Source: Anatilimnocola floriformis (GTDB taxonomy: Bacteria; Planctomycetota; Planctomycetia; Pirellulales; Pirellulaceae). Taken from it: a stretch of DNA of 64,000 nucleotides. Made by a program: the position numbers and the translations under genes. A model generated the notes under the pieces. That model worked only from the letters and a program-made list of their open reading frames with translations. It was not told the DNA's origin and made no database searches. Where the stretch lies: assembly GCF_024256385.1 (NCBI RefSeq), contig NZ_JAMLFW010000001.1, positions 6,014,001-6,078,000 on the forward strand, written 5' to 3'. Positions 1-7,857 of the stretch are shown here, piece by piece (position 1 is the stretch's first letter; every line of letters begins with the position of its first letter).

Positions 1-110
1 TAACCAAGTTTCGCAGACCAGTTAACCGACTAACCAAGTGTGCGGCGACTCGGAATGTAATCTTCATTCGCTCACCACAGATATCTTGCGTTGCGAGCCT
101 TGTGCAAAAA

Positions 111-147
111 GAAAAAAGCCGTGATCCCTGTTCGGAATCACGGCTTT
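111..147 (-). terminator. Rho-independent terminator of tRNA-Ala
   Basis: Read on the minus strand, an 11-bp stem (AAAGCCGTGAT with ATCACGGCTTT) closes a short loop and is followed by a run of six T (plus-strand A tract 112-117). It lies just downstream of the minus-strand tRNA-Ala, which fits an intrinsic terminator for that transcript. Confidence 0.8.
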
Positions 148-154
148 CGTGAAG

Positions 155-227
155 TGGAGGATAACGGACTTGAACCGATGACCTTCTGCATGCCATGCAG
201 ACGCTCTCCCAACTGAGCTAATCCCCC
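155..227 (-). tRNA. tRNA-Ala (anticodon GGC)
   Basis: The 73-nt minus-strand sequence folds as a full cloverleaf. The acceptor stem pairs GGGGGAT with ATCCTCC with one G-U pair and discriminator A. The D arm is GCTC/GAGC. The anticodon stem TCTGC/GCAGA encloses loop ATGGCAT, giving anticodon GGC. The T arm carries GGTTCAAGTCC. CCA is not encoded. A terminator follows directly. Confidence 0.95.
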
Positions 228-389
228 GATTGTATGACTGTCGCGGCTGTGGGTGCCGTGAGTTTGTGTTCCTTGGGTAAGGCTTTCGGCCTGGGCGAAA
301 TTTGCCGTGCCGAATAGAGTAAGCTACCGATCCGGCCACCTGGTGTCAAGGACGGCTAAACGGGCTGTAGGGTTCGCGACGTTTGGTCG

Positions 390-1505
390 ATGAACCTCGA
401 ACATGCCCGATTACATCGACGGGAAAGGTCGCCGCAGTTGAAGAAGTTTGTCGCTACATTCGCAAAAATCGGAGTTTCCGTCGCCCTGCTCGGCTATCTC
501 GGCTGGCAAGCAGCCAATGCCACTCGCTTGGCTCCGACGCCCGACGATCCGAATCACAAAATTTATATCCTCCCCGAGCTGCTGGCCGGCCCAAAGGACT
601 GGGGCATGCTTGCCCTGGCCCTGCTGGCAGTGCTGGCAGCCGTAATGATCACCATTCTCCGTTGGCACATGCTGCTGCGGACGCTGGGGCTGCAGTTCAC
701 CGCGCAGGAATCGCTGCGGGCGGGCTTCGTCGGCTACCTCTTCAACCTGCTGCCGCTGGGCCTGGCCGGGGCTGATGCGGTGAAGGCGGGCTTTTTGATT
801 CATCGCAATCCGAGTCGCAAGACCGAAGCCATTGCCACGGTCGTGATCGATCGCATCATCGGTTTGTATGCCCTGCTGGTGATGGCCGGCGTCGCTGCTC
901 TGCAGCTTGATGTTTCGCAGCTGAGCTTTCGGCCCGAGACCGCCGAACGCGATCGCGCGGCGACGATGTTGTTTTGCTCGGTCGCGCAATATGTGGCGCT
1001 CGGCAGCACCATCGCCTTTGGGATCATGCTGATTCCCGGCGTGACGGAACTGAAACTGTGGGACAAGCTCGAGCACCTGCCGGGCGTTGGTTTGGTGTTT
1101 AAGAAACTCGTCGCGGCGATGCGGACCTATCGGCAATCGACGCCGCGGGTGCTGCTGGCCATCGCGATGAGCTTTTGCGTGCACACGCTCTACGTCAGCA
1201 TGGTTTTTTTCGCGGGCCGCGGCCTGTGCAGTCCGCAGCCGGCGCTGGCGACGCACTTTGCCTTTGTGCCGATCTCGATGGTGGCTGGTGCGTTGCCGAT
1301 CGGCGCGTTCGAAGCCACGCTGAACGGTTTGTATTACGTCTTCTCGCCGGAGAACACGCCGGCCATTCAGGGCTTTTTGATCGCGCTCACCTATCGCGTG
1401 TTGCAGATCTCGGTGGCCACGATTGGTGTGTTTTATTACTTCACAGGTCGGCAAGAAGTGAAGCAAGTGATGGCGGAACAAGCGGAAGCCAAAGCGGTGG
1501 CTTGA
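390..1505 (+). CDS. flippase-like / lysylphosphatidylglycerol synthase TM-region protein
   Basis: A 371-residue integral membrane protein resembling the UPF0104/YbhN (LPG_synthase_TM) family, usually annotated as lipid flippase-like or the membrane half of MprF-type proteins. Several hydrophobic helices are visible (about residues 23-41, 73-93, 115-135, 160-180, 195-215, 255-275, 295-315 and 325-350), with the typical polar stretch LLPLGLAGADAVKAG near residue 113. It has no aminoacyl-transferase domain, so lipid translocation is more likely than lysylation. The ATG at 390 lacks an obvious Shine-Dalgarno sequence. The gene stands alone and ends convergently with the next gene. The substrate is unknown. 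Confidence 0.75.
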   Translation: MNLEHARLHRRERSPQLKKFVATFAKIGVSVALLGYLGWQAANATRLAPTPDDPNHKIYILPELLAGPKDWGMLALALLAVLAAVMITILRWHMLLRTLGLQFTAQESLRAGFVGYLFNLLPLGLAGADAVKAGFLIHRNPSRKTEAIATVVIDRIIGLYALLVMAGVAALQLDVSQLSFRPETAERDRAATMLFCSVAQYVALGSTIAFGIMLIPGVTELKLWDKLEHLPGVGLVFKKLVAAMRTYRQSTPRVLLAIAMSFCVHTLYVSMVFFAGRGLCSPQPALATHFAFVPISMVAGALPIGAFEATLNGLYYVFSPENTPAIQGFLIALTYRVLQISVATIGVFYYFTGRQEVKQVMAEQAEAKAVA

Positions 1506-1563
1506 GGTTGTAGATTTGCGCCTGACAATTTGCGCCTAACTTACGGGCAGCCCCTCACCCCTA

Positions 1564-1591
1564 CCCTCTCCCCGGAGTACCGAGGAGAGGG
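1564..1591. terminator. hairpin between convergent genes
   Basis: An 8-bp perfect stem (CCCTCTCC / GGAGAGGG) with a 12-nt loop lies in the 100-bp gap between the flippase-like gene and the minus-strand secreted-protein gene. It has no long T run, so termination is inferred from position. It could also be a single copy of a dispersed repeat. Confidence 0.4.
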
Positions 1592-1605
1592 AGTATGAGG
1601 CACAG

Positions 1606-4074
1606 TTACTCGTAGACAAAAATCGCCGTGGCATTGCAGTCGCGATCGGGGACGAGGCGGATCCAATAGCCGGCGAAATCGTCTTTAAAGGTGTGCTTCA
1701 CGATCGCGCCGGGTTCGACTTCGATCGTTTCGAACTTCGACCAATCGCCGTAGCCGGTGAAGTCGACTTCCAGTTGCATCCGCACCGTTTTGCTGGCGTC
1801 GTGTTCGATCGTCAGCCGTTTCTGGTCATAGCCGGTGAGCAAATAGGGATCGCTCGCCTCGCCTGCTTTGACGGCTGATTGCCGCCAGGGACCACCGACA
1901 CCGCGGGGCTTGCCGAACTTCCACAGATCGTCGACCGCGCCGACCCACAGCTCGCACTTGTCGTCGTCGGAAGTAATCAGGTGCTCGCTTCTCCCCGGGC
2001 TACCCTCAATGCCGCTGATGACGAGCAAACCGCGGTACGAACAGTAATCGTGAATCCGCCGATTGTGCGTCGTGATCGGCCGAAGCTTGGCCAAGCCGCC
2101 AGCGTTCTCGGCGGGGAGTTCATAAAACGTGCCGTGCACATTCAGCAGGTCGCGTTCGGTGCAAACTTCGCGGTCGACCCGCTCGACACCGAAGGGCCCG
2201 GGTTTGTCGAAGGCAGCATCACCCTTGGGCAAACGAAAGCGGCGACCCTTTTCATCGACAATCAGAACTGACGCGTCGTCGATGGTGACGACATCCTTCG
2301 GAATCGCGAAGGTCTTTTCCGCGTAAGCAAAACCGTCTTTATCGTCGGCTTTCTTCAGCTTGAGTTCGGCATCGAGGTCGTAACAGCCCAATTCTTTCAC
2401 TTCACCATTCGCAGCCGATTTTGCCGCGAAACGAAGCGTCTGCAAACCGCCGCCGCGAGCATAGATCAAGCCGCCGCTGACGCTTTTACTCTCCGGTGTT
2501 GCGATGCCGTTAAAGATCATCGAGGCTGTTGAGTTCCGTCTGTCGGCATTACGCAAGTGAACCTGTGCGGTCACGCGCTCGACGTCTCTTTTTGTTCCCA
2601 GCCGCAGCCATTCATCACGACCGTTGGGGAGCATGATCCACATCCCTGTTGGCGGCACTTCTACCGACTTGTGCAAAACCAAGTGACCATCGCCCTTTGT
2701 TTCTAAATCGAAAGTCACGGGCGTTTTCGCGTTGTGCTCAATCCACAGGCCGCGATGCTCATAACCGCCGATCAAAAACGGGTCGCTGGCGATATTCGCC
2801 TTCACGGCTTCGTTGTGCCAGATCGCGCCGCGGCCGATCACCGGTCCGACATGATCCAGCGAATCGGGTTCCACAAACCACAGATTCGATTGCGATTGCC
2901 CCGGCCCACCGATCTCGCCTTTGAGTTTCCGCTTGTTAAGAAACTCGCTTTTCGCCGTGTCGTCGCAGCCGAAGACGATCTGATCGTTCCAGCGGCAAAA
3001 GTCGCCGATCACTTTCAAATAGTTCGAGCGCGGCCGAACGCCGCTGGTGTTCGTAGCGGAGAACTTTTTGGGAAACTTCCAAAACGTGCCGTGCATTGTC
3101 ATCAGCAGATTTTCGCCATCACCGACGTCGCGGATCCGCGGCCATTCGGTGTTCCAACCGTGCGCGCCGTCGTAGGAGTGCGATGCCTTCGGCAGTCGAA
3201 AAGCCTGCCATTTGCCGTCATCGAGCAGCATCAGGATCAGCGACTTGGCGTCCCAGCCGACGCTCCACAGGGGATCTTGTTGGCTGTCGTTGCCAAAAAT
3301 CCCGCCCGGGCCGGTCACTTCGGTGAATTGATTGCGGCGCACGAGTTCCCAGTCGCTGACTGTGTCGACGTTCGGCTTCCACTGCGCGAGCGCGCCGGAG
3401 GCAATCGTCGGATCGACAAGAGCCTTGTCACTCCGCTCGCCGTTGTTGGCATACACCACTCGGCCTTGACCGGAATACAAACCCTTGCCGTGATAGCCGG
3501 GCAGCTTGGAATCGACGGTCAACGGCGATTTTTCGGCGGTCGTGCCGGCCTTCGCAGCGTTGCCGTCCTTGATGAGGCTGGTCACTTCCAGCGTGCGCAC
3601 ATCCACTTCATACAAGCCTTCTTCCATGGTGGCGTAGTACAATTTCTTGGCAGGCTCTTCCAAATGGCGAGCAACGCCAGTGAGCCGGCCGGGCATCTGC
3701 TTCCAGGAAATGGTGCGCACCTTTCCTTCGGCGTCGATCAGGTACGGGCCGATCGCCAGCTGGTCCGTCTCGCGGTGGATCATCCGGTTGGCCGGCGTGC
3801 CGCCGATGCTCTCAGGGCGGATGATCTGCCTGAGGTCGGGCGTAATCTCGTACAGCTTGTCGGACGAGCCAAACGGCAAGTGCGGGCCGTAAGTGATGAC
3901 CCACAGCCGATTTGCCCACGGCACGATCGCACCCGTGCCGCACTCTCCTTCGTTGTTGAACATGGCCAGGTGCGGATAAATGCCGCTGACCTGCACTGGC
4001 TCGGCAGCAGTGAGATTTGCCGCCGCTAAGAGACAGAGGAAGATCACTCCAATTGCCAGTCGCTGTATTGACAT
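1606..4074 (-). CDS. secreted protein of unknown function with duplicated module
   Basis: This 822-residue protein starts with a Sec signal peptide (MSIQRLAIGV, hydrophobic core, cleavage probably after NLTAA). I chose ATG 4074 because the longer reading upstream is not signal-like. The body looks like a beta-rich, possibly propeller-like exported protein. Two copies of one module are visible: HGTF near residue 325 with IEHNAK near 443, and HGTF near 645 with IEHDASK near 755, each joined by an SDPFLI/SDPYLL-GY segment. I do not recognise a named family or catalytic motif. It is isolated from its neighbours and probably periplasmic or surface-located. Confidence 0.65.
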   Translation of the reverse strand: MSIQRLAIGVIFLCLLAAANLTAAEPVQVSGIYPHLAMFNNEGECGTGAIVPWANRLWVITYGPHLPFGSSDKLYEITPDLRQIIRPESIGGTPANRMIHRETDQLAIGPYLIDAEGKVRTISWKQMPGRLTGVARHLEEPAKKLYYATMEEGLYEVDVRTLEVTSLIKDGNAAKAGTTAEKSPLTVDSKLPGYHGKGLYSGQGRVVYANNGERSDKALVDPTIASGALAQWKPNVDTVSDWELVRRNQFTEVTGPGGIFGNDSQQDPLWSVGWDAKSLILMLLDDGKWQAFRLPKASHSYDGAHGWNTEWPRIRDVGDGENLLMTMHGTFWKFPKKFSATNTSGVRPRSNYLKVIGDFCRWNDQIVFGCDDTAKSEFLNKRKLKGEIGGPGQSQSNLWFVEPDSLDHVGPVIGRGAIWHNEAVKANIASDPFLIGGYEHRGLWIEHNAKTPVTFDLETKGDGHLVLHKSVEVPPTGMWIMLPNGRDEWLRLGTKRDVERVTAQVHLRNADRRNSTASMIFNGIATPESKSVSGGLIYARGGGLQTLRFAAKSAANGEVKELGCYDLDAELKLKKADDKDGFAYAEKTFAIPKDVVTIDDASVLIVDEKGRRFRLPKGDAAFDKPGPFGVERVDREVCTERDLLNVHGTFYELPAENAGGLAKLRPITTHNRRIHDYCSYRGLLVISGIEGSPGRSEHLITSDDDKCELWVGAVDDLWKFGKPRGVGGPWRQSAVKAGEASDPYLLTGYDQKRLTIEHDASKTVRMQLEVDFTGYGDWSKFETIEVEPGAIVKHTFKDDFAGYWIRLVPDRDCNATAIFVYE

Positions 4075-4225
4075 TGCCGTTCCGCCCGCTTTTGATGACA
4101 TTAATGCCTGACCTGCCGACCGCGCGAGCCGCAAATTTCGCGGCTGCACCAAACCGGCACTGCAGTTGCTCGCAGTGAGGTATCCTTTTGTACGCTGTCA
4201 AAATGACACTGCCTACGGTGGGACC

Positions 4226-4630
4226 ATGAAGCTGGAAACTCCCTCGCTGCTGATCACCGACGACGATCGCGATTTTCGCGAGACGTTGGGGGGTGTATTC
4301 GAAGCGCGGGGCTTTCGCATCATCGAAGCGGGCGACGGCGAACAAGCCCTCGAGATCATCCACCGCGAGCAGGTCCACCTGCTGCTGCTCGACAACCACA
4401 TGCCGCGGCTGACGGGCCTGGAAACGATCCACCGCCTGCGTCACCTGCAGCTCGAGTTGCCCTTCATTCTCATTTCCGCTGCGCTCGATCAGCAGATCGA
4501 AGCCGAAGCCCGCGCGGCGAAGGCCTTCTCGGTTCTCTCGAAACCAGTTCGCTTGCCGGATATCACCGGTATGGTCGCCCGCGCGATGCAGCAAGTCTAC
4601 TGCTGGTCAGCCCCCCAACGCTCAGCCTAG
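4226..4630 (+). CDS. stand-alone response regulator (receiver domain)
   Basis: A 134-residue single-domain receiver. The acidic pocket (DDDRDF, residues 11-16), the phospho-acceptor in LLLDNHMPRLTG and the conserved Lys in VLSKPVRLPD are all present. There is no output domain, so it should act through a partner protein or in a phosphorelay. ATG 4226 is preceded by GGTGGGA and puts the domain at the usual place. No histidine kinase is adjacent. The stop codon (4628-4630) lies inside the left arm of a long inverted repeat. Confidence 0.85.
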   Translation: MKLETPSLLITDDDRDFRETLGGVFEARGFRIIEAGDGEQALEIIHREQVHLLLLDNHMPRLTGLETIHRLRHLQLELPFILISAALDQQIEAEARAAKAFSVLSKPVRLPDITGMVARAMQQVYCWSAPQRSA

Positions 4631-4816
4631 GTAGCCCGACGCGTGAGCGAGGGTTTGGGCAAGTGGAAATGATTTACGGCAACGTGCGGCAGCACCGTTT
4701 CTCGGGGCGAGTTTGCCCCATGATCTTCGTTCGCCACCGCTTCCGTTGTGCTATCGCACGTTGATGAACCTAACCTCCTCGCGCCCAAACCCTCGCTCAC
4801 GCGTCGGGCTACCTAG
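4627..4816. repeat. perfect 34-bp inverted repeat enclosing an intergenic gap
   Basis: Arms 4627-4660 and 4783-4816 are exact reverse complements (34 of 34), separated by 122 bp. The left arm reads CTAGGTAGCCCGACGCG and continues with GTGAGCGAGGG. The arms contain the TAG stop codons of both flanking convergent genes. The 122-bp centre has no gene. It resembles dispersed planctomycete repeats of the GTAGCCCGACGCG type (from memory, not searched), and may also act as a bidirectional terminator. Confidence 0.9.
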
Positions 4817-5124
4817 ATGATCGTTTCAACTTCCGTGTACAAAAACGTCACGCCGCCGGTCGCGTAGTTTGGCACATCGGCCACGGCGGCTTGGCCTTCG
4901 GGTGAGGCGAGCAATTGCTCGAACTCGGCGCGACTCTCCATGTAGAGATCGGCGACATAGTAGTAAGGGCCCGGCGTACCATCGGGCGTGCCGGTGACTT
5001 TGCCGACCGTCCACTTCTTGAGGCCCTTCATCTTTTTGGCGAGAGGGATATGGGCTTCCTCATAATATTTGTCGAAGTGCGCGGGATCGCGCGGATGGCC
5101 GTACAGCACGAGCAGGCGAATCAT
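4813..5124 (-). CDS. EthD-family (dimeric alpha/beta barrel) protein
   Basis: This 103-residue protein has the EthD-type layout: an N-terminal strand RLLVLYGHP, then DPAHFDKYYEEAHIPLAKK, then GPYYYVADLYMES with a following amphipathic helix, ending in a strand. EthD proteins are small ferredoxin-fold dimers first linked to ether degradation; most have no proven reaction. Its start is only 5 bp after the stop of the sheath-like gene, so the two are probably co-transcribed, although a functional link is not obvious. Its TAG stop lies inside the right arm of the inverted repeat. Confidence 0.8.
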   Translation of the reverse strand: MIRLLVLYGHPRDPAHFDKYYEEAHIPLAKKMKGLKKWTVGKVTGTPDGTPGPYYYVADLYMESRAEFEQLLASPEGQAAVADVPNYATGGVTFLYTEVETII

Positions 5125-5129
5125 GGTTG

Positions 5130-6635
5130 CTATTCCTCAGTGATGTGAAAGCTGCGGAGCGGAAACAGTCGCAGGGCGCCGGCGTGCGGCAAGGCAAAGA
5201 CCGGCGTCACGCCGATGCGCTGCAGATGTTCGACGGCTGTATCGCGCAACCACCAACCGGTCGCGGGAACCATTTGTTTGCCACCGCCATCGGGAAGCAC
5301 CACGCACGGGAGACCGGTGTAGTCGCTGCCGCTCTCTTCCTCGTGCTCGCGAATCAACTGCGCCGCCGCGAGATAGGCGCCATTGCCGATGAGCATGGCG
5401 TTCGCAGGCTGCACGCCCGAGAGTTCTTCGAGCTCGAGTGATTCGACCGGACTCGTTTTGCTGCCGTAGGGCTGCCGCAACAAAAAGCCGGGCCAGAGGA
5501 GCGACGTTTGTTTGGTATCGGGCAATCGGCGCACGGAGAGCCAGGTTTCGGAAGGCCGTTGCATTTCTGCGGGCTGAAACGGTTTATCGCCGGCCACGCA
5601 GCCGACGGCATCGTCGGTCAAGCCGATCAGCAAGCGCGCCCGGCAATCGTTAGCGATCAAACTAAGCTTGCCGAGGACTTCGACGTCGGCGAGCGACGAG
5701 GTCAGGCGTTGATCGAGCACGATCACATTCCAACCCGGCTCCTGCTTGAGCTTTGGCCGTTGCACAAAGAGCTCATACAGCGCGCTCTCGGCGAGGTTCG
5801 ACGCGTTGAGATCATTGCGCAGTTCTTGCTCGCTCAGATCAATCACGGCGACTTTGATGTTCACATCGGAATCGACGCGCCGGACCAACCAATCGAGACT
5901 CCGCCAGCGGGCTTCGAGTTCACGAAACGGGCGCGAGTGCAACAGTTGCTGAAGGGCAAACGCAGTGGCCTGGTCGGCCGTATCGAGCCAGGCATCCTGC
6001 CGCGGATCATCGGCGGGAATCGAATAAGGCGCCATCATTGCCTGGGCATAGCGTTCGATTTCATTCAGTCGTCGCGGCGGTGGAGCTTCTCCGGATTCGC
6101 TCGCGTCGAGAATTTGATCGAGCAGACTGCCGCCCTCGCTCGGATTCGAATTGGTGGCAGCGGGCGCTTGCGCTTCGTCGCGAAACGCAAGCGTTGGAGG
6201 AGACGAAGATGGCGATGATGGTGGCTCGAGTAGCGTCTTCGCTTCTTCCATTGCGGCGACAAAGGTCTCGCGCTTCGACAATCGCCCCCGCAACTCGCGC
6301 AGGGCTCGCAGCGAGGCGACGCGCTGCAGCAGCGCATCGGGATGGAAGTCGTCGAGCGAATCGATCGGCACCGAGCCCAGTTCGCCGCTCGGCGTGACCG
6401 GCACACCGTCGAGGCGGACATTAAAATGTTGCAGCACTTGCTCGAAGTTGTCGCGGTCGATGGCAAATGCCCGAATCGCGCCGCTGCCGCGGGCTTTGGC
6501 ATTTCGCTGACTCCCCCGGCCGCTGAAATCGCCGAGGACGACGATTTTGAGCGGCAGCTTCTCGTCGATCTCCTCGGCGCCGTCAGCCGCTTCCATGCCG
6601 ACCCGCGAACCGCCCAAAGACCATGATTTGCCCAT
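5130..6635 (-). CDS. TssB-TssC-like contractile sheath fusion protein
   Basis: This 501-residue protein reads like a type VI secretion sheath subunit. Residues about 28-75 carry the TssB/VipA signature LPLKIVVLGDFSGR followed by IDRDNFEQVLQHFNVRL, with a DDFHPDALLQRV segment after it. After a low-complexity linker (about 150-185), residues about 215-275 match the TssC/VipB start (ATAFALQQLLHSRPFRELEA, then WRSLDWLV). Around residues 370-420 is a TssC-like FLLRQPYGSK-PVE stretch. A full TssB plus TssC would be about 650 residues, so the TssC part is short. No other T6SS gene is in the window. Confidence 0.7.
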   Translation of the reverse strand: MGKSWSLGGSRVGMEAADGAEEIDEKLPLKIVVLGDFSGRGSQRNAKARGSGAIRAFAIDRDNFEQVLQHFNVRLDGVPVTPSGELGSVPIDSLDDFHPDALLQRVASLRALRELRGRLSKRETFVAAMEEAKTLLEPPSSPSSSPPTLAFRDEAQAPAATNSNPSEGGSLLDQILDASESGEAPPPRRLNEIERYAQAMMAPYSIPADDPRQDAWLDTADQATAFALQQLLHSRPFRELEARWRSLDWLVRRVDSDVNIKVAVIDLSEQELRNDLNASNLAESALYELFVQRPKLKQEPGWNVIVLDQRLTSSLADVEVLGKLSLIANDCRARLLIGLTDDAVGCVAGDKPFQPAEMQRPSETWLSVRRLPDTKQTSLLWPGFLLRQPYGSKTSPVESLELEELSGVQPANAMLIGNGAYLAAAQLIREHEEESGSDYTGLPCVVLPDGGGKQMVPATGWWLRDTAVEHLQRIGVTPVFALPHAGALRLFPLRSFHITEE

Positions 6636-7160
6636 GTTGCCCTCATCGCTTCGATTGGACTCCGACCGCCACGGCTCGGCGGGAGCCTCGCCCTCCCTGT
6701 GCTGCCGCCCGCTATTTATAGTGGAACAACGCCGGCCAGCGATCGGCTGAGAAACGAAAAAGTAGGCCGGACCGTTGGTCCGGCCGGTGGCGGGTACCGA
6801 GTAGGGTTCGCTGCATGCGCAGCTCCAGCCGGACCAATGGTCCGCCCTGCGAAGACAAACACCCCTCCGACGAGCAGGGTTATAAAAGGTTATAGCCCGA
6901 GCACGAAAAATTTCAGCAAGGCATTACCACAAAAAGACTTACGTCGAATTCAAAACACAATAACCTGTTATATATAACCCCAACCCCTGGCCGACATTTT
7001 GGCCGGCGGGGAATTATTTTGGCCGATCCGTGACGGCAGGGGGATATTTCGATCTAGCGAGGATACGGGACTGCGAATTCAAATAGAGTTTGCGGCCCGG
7101 AGACTTTCATCCGCCGACGGCTTGACCCGGTCGGTACAATCCTCACGCTCTTGTGCCGCC
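6636..7160. other. intergenic region with repeats and sigma-gene leader
   Basis: This gap of about 525 bp separates the divergent sheath-like and sigma factor genes. 6670-6700 holds a GGCTCGGCGGGAGCC-type repeat. 6764-6785 holds a GGCCGGACC/GGTCCGGCC palindrome, echoed near 6829-6843 (GCCGGACCAATGGTCCG). An AT-rich stretch (6880-6985) precedes two direct copies of ATTTTGGCCG at 6996-7005 and 7016-7025. No convincing gene was seen. Confidence 0.6.
6996..7025 (+). promoter_or_regulatory. direct repeat ATTTTGGCCG, candidate operator
   Basis: Two identical 10-mers start exactly 20 bp apart (6996-7005 and 7016-7025), about two helical turns, roughly 140-165 bp upstream of the sigma factor start codon. 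A regulatory role for the sigma/kinase/LEPR operon is inferred only from spacing and position. Confidence 0.35.
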
Positions 7161-7856
7161 ATGCAGGACAAATCGCTGATGTCGCCCCCCACGCTAGCAG
7201 GATCTGCCTCTTGGAATTCGGAGACGAATTCCGAGCCCGCCAATCCGCGGCTGAATGCCCTGCTGCACAATGCCCGCCAGGGAGATCGGCAGAGCATCGG
7301 TGAGCTGCTGTCGCAGTACCGTGCGTATCTGACGATGCTCGGGGCCGCTCAGTTCCAACAAAGATTGCGGCCGCGCGTCAGCCCATCGGACATCGTCCAA
7401 GATGTGATGCTGCGGGCCCATCGCCACTTCGGCCAGTTTCGCGGCGAGACCGAGCGCGAGCTTCTCGGCTGGCTCCGCGAAATCCTTATTAACAGCCTCG
7501 CCCGGTTCGTCGAACAACATGTGCGCGCCGCGAAGCGTGACATTCGGCGCGAAGTTTCGCTTGATAACTTTACAGCCGCTGCCGGACCACTGCCGGAAGC
7601 GTCGCCCGGCAAAGCCGAGGCCCCCAGTGCTGCCATTCGCCTGGGCGAGCAATCGCTGCTGCTGACCGAATTGCTGAACCAATTGCCCGAACATTATCGC
7701 GAAGTACTTGTCCTGAGAAATATTCAGGGGCTGGCTTTTGAAGAGGTAGCTGCCCGGCTCGACCGGTCGCCCGGGGCCACACGCATGTTGTGGTTGCGAG
7801 CGATCGAAAAACTGCGAGCCGTCTACCGGAAGGCTGATCGAACAGATGATTCCTGA
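7161..7856 (+). CDS. ECF-type RNA polymerase sigma factor
   Basis: From ATG 7161 the protein is 231 residues. Sigma region 2 is clear (SPSDIVQDVMLRAHRHFGQF, then GWLREILINSLARF), and region 4 ends the protein (LPEHYREVLVLRNIQGLAFE, then RSPGATRMLWLRAIEKL). The N-terminal 35 residues are polar and variable. The next gene, a kinase-TPR protein, starts next to the stop codon, so the pair is translated together; such sigma/kinase pairs are common in planctomycetes. No anti-sigma factor is adjacent, so kinase-based control is a reasonable inference. An ATG at 7179 is a possible alternative start. Confidence 0.88.
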   Translation: MQDKSLMSPPTLAGSASWNSETNSEPANPRLNALLHNARQGDRQSIGELLSQYRAYLTMLGAAQFQQRLRPRVSPSDIVQDVMLRAHRHFGQFRGETERELLGWLREILINSLARFVEQHVRAAKRDIRREVSLDNFTAAAGPLPEASPGKAEAPSAAIRLGEQSLLLTELLNQLPEHYREVLVLRNIQGLAFEEVAARLDRSPGATRMLWLRAIEKLRAVYRKADRTDDS

Positions 7857-7857
7857 T

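Noticed and set aside
1-39. Two TAACCAAGT direct repeats 30 bp apart at the left edge
   Set aside because: Only two short copies are visible and the context is cut by the window, so no array or attachment site can be supported.
411-1481. Long open frame on the minus strand opposite the flippase-like gene
   Set aside because: It is a GC-driven shadow: Arg/Gln/His-rich, no domain, while the plus frame has clear membrane helices.
2734-4029. 431-codon plus-strand open frame opposite the secreted protein
   Set aside because: Low-complexity composition and no motif; the minus frame has a signal peptide and repeated modules.
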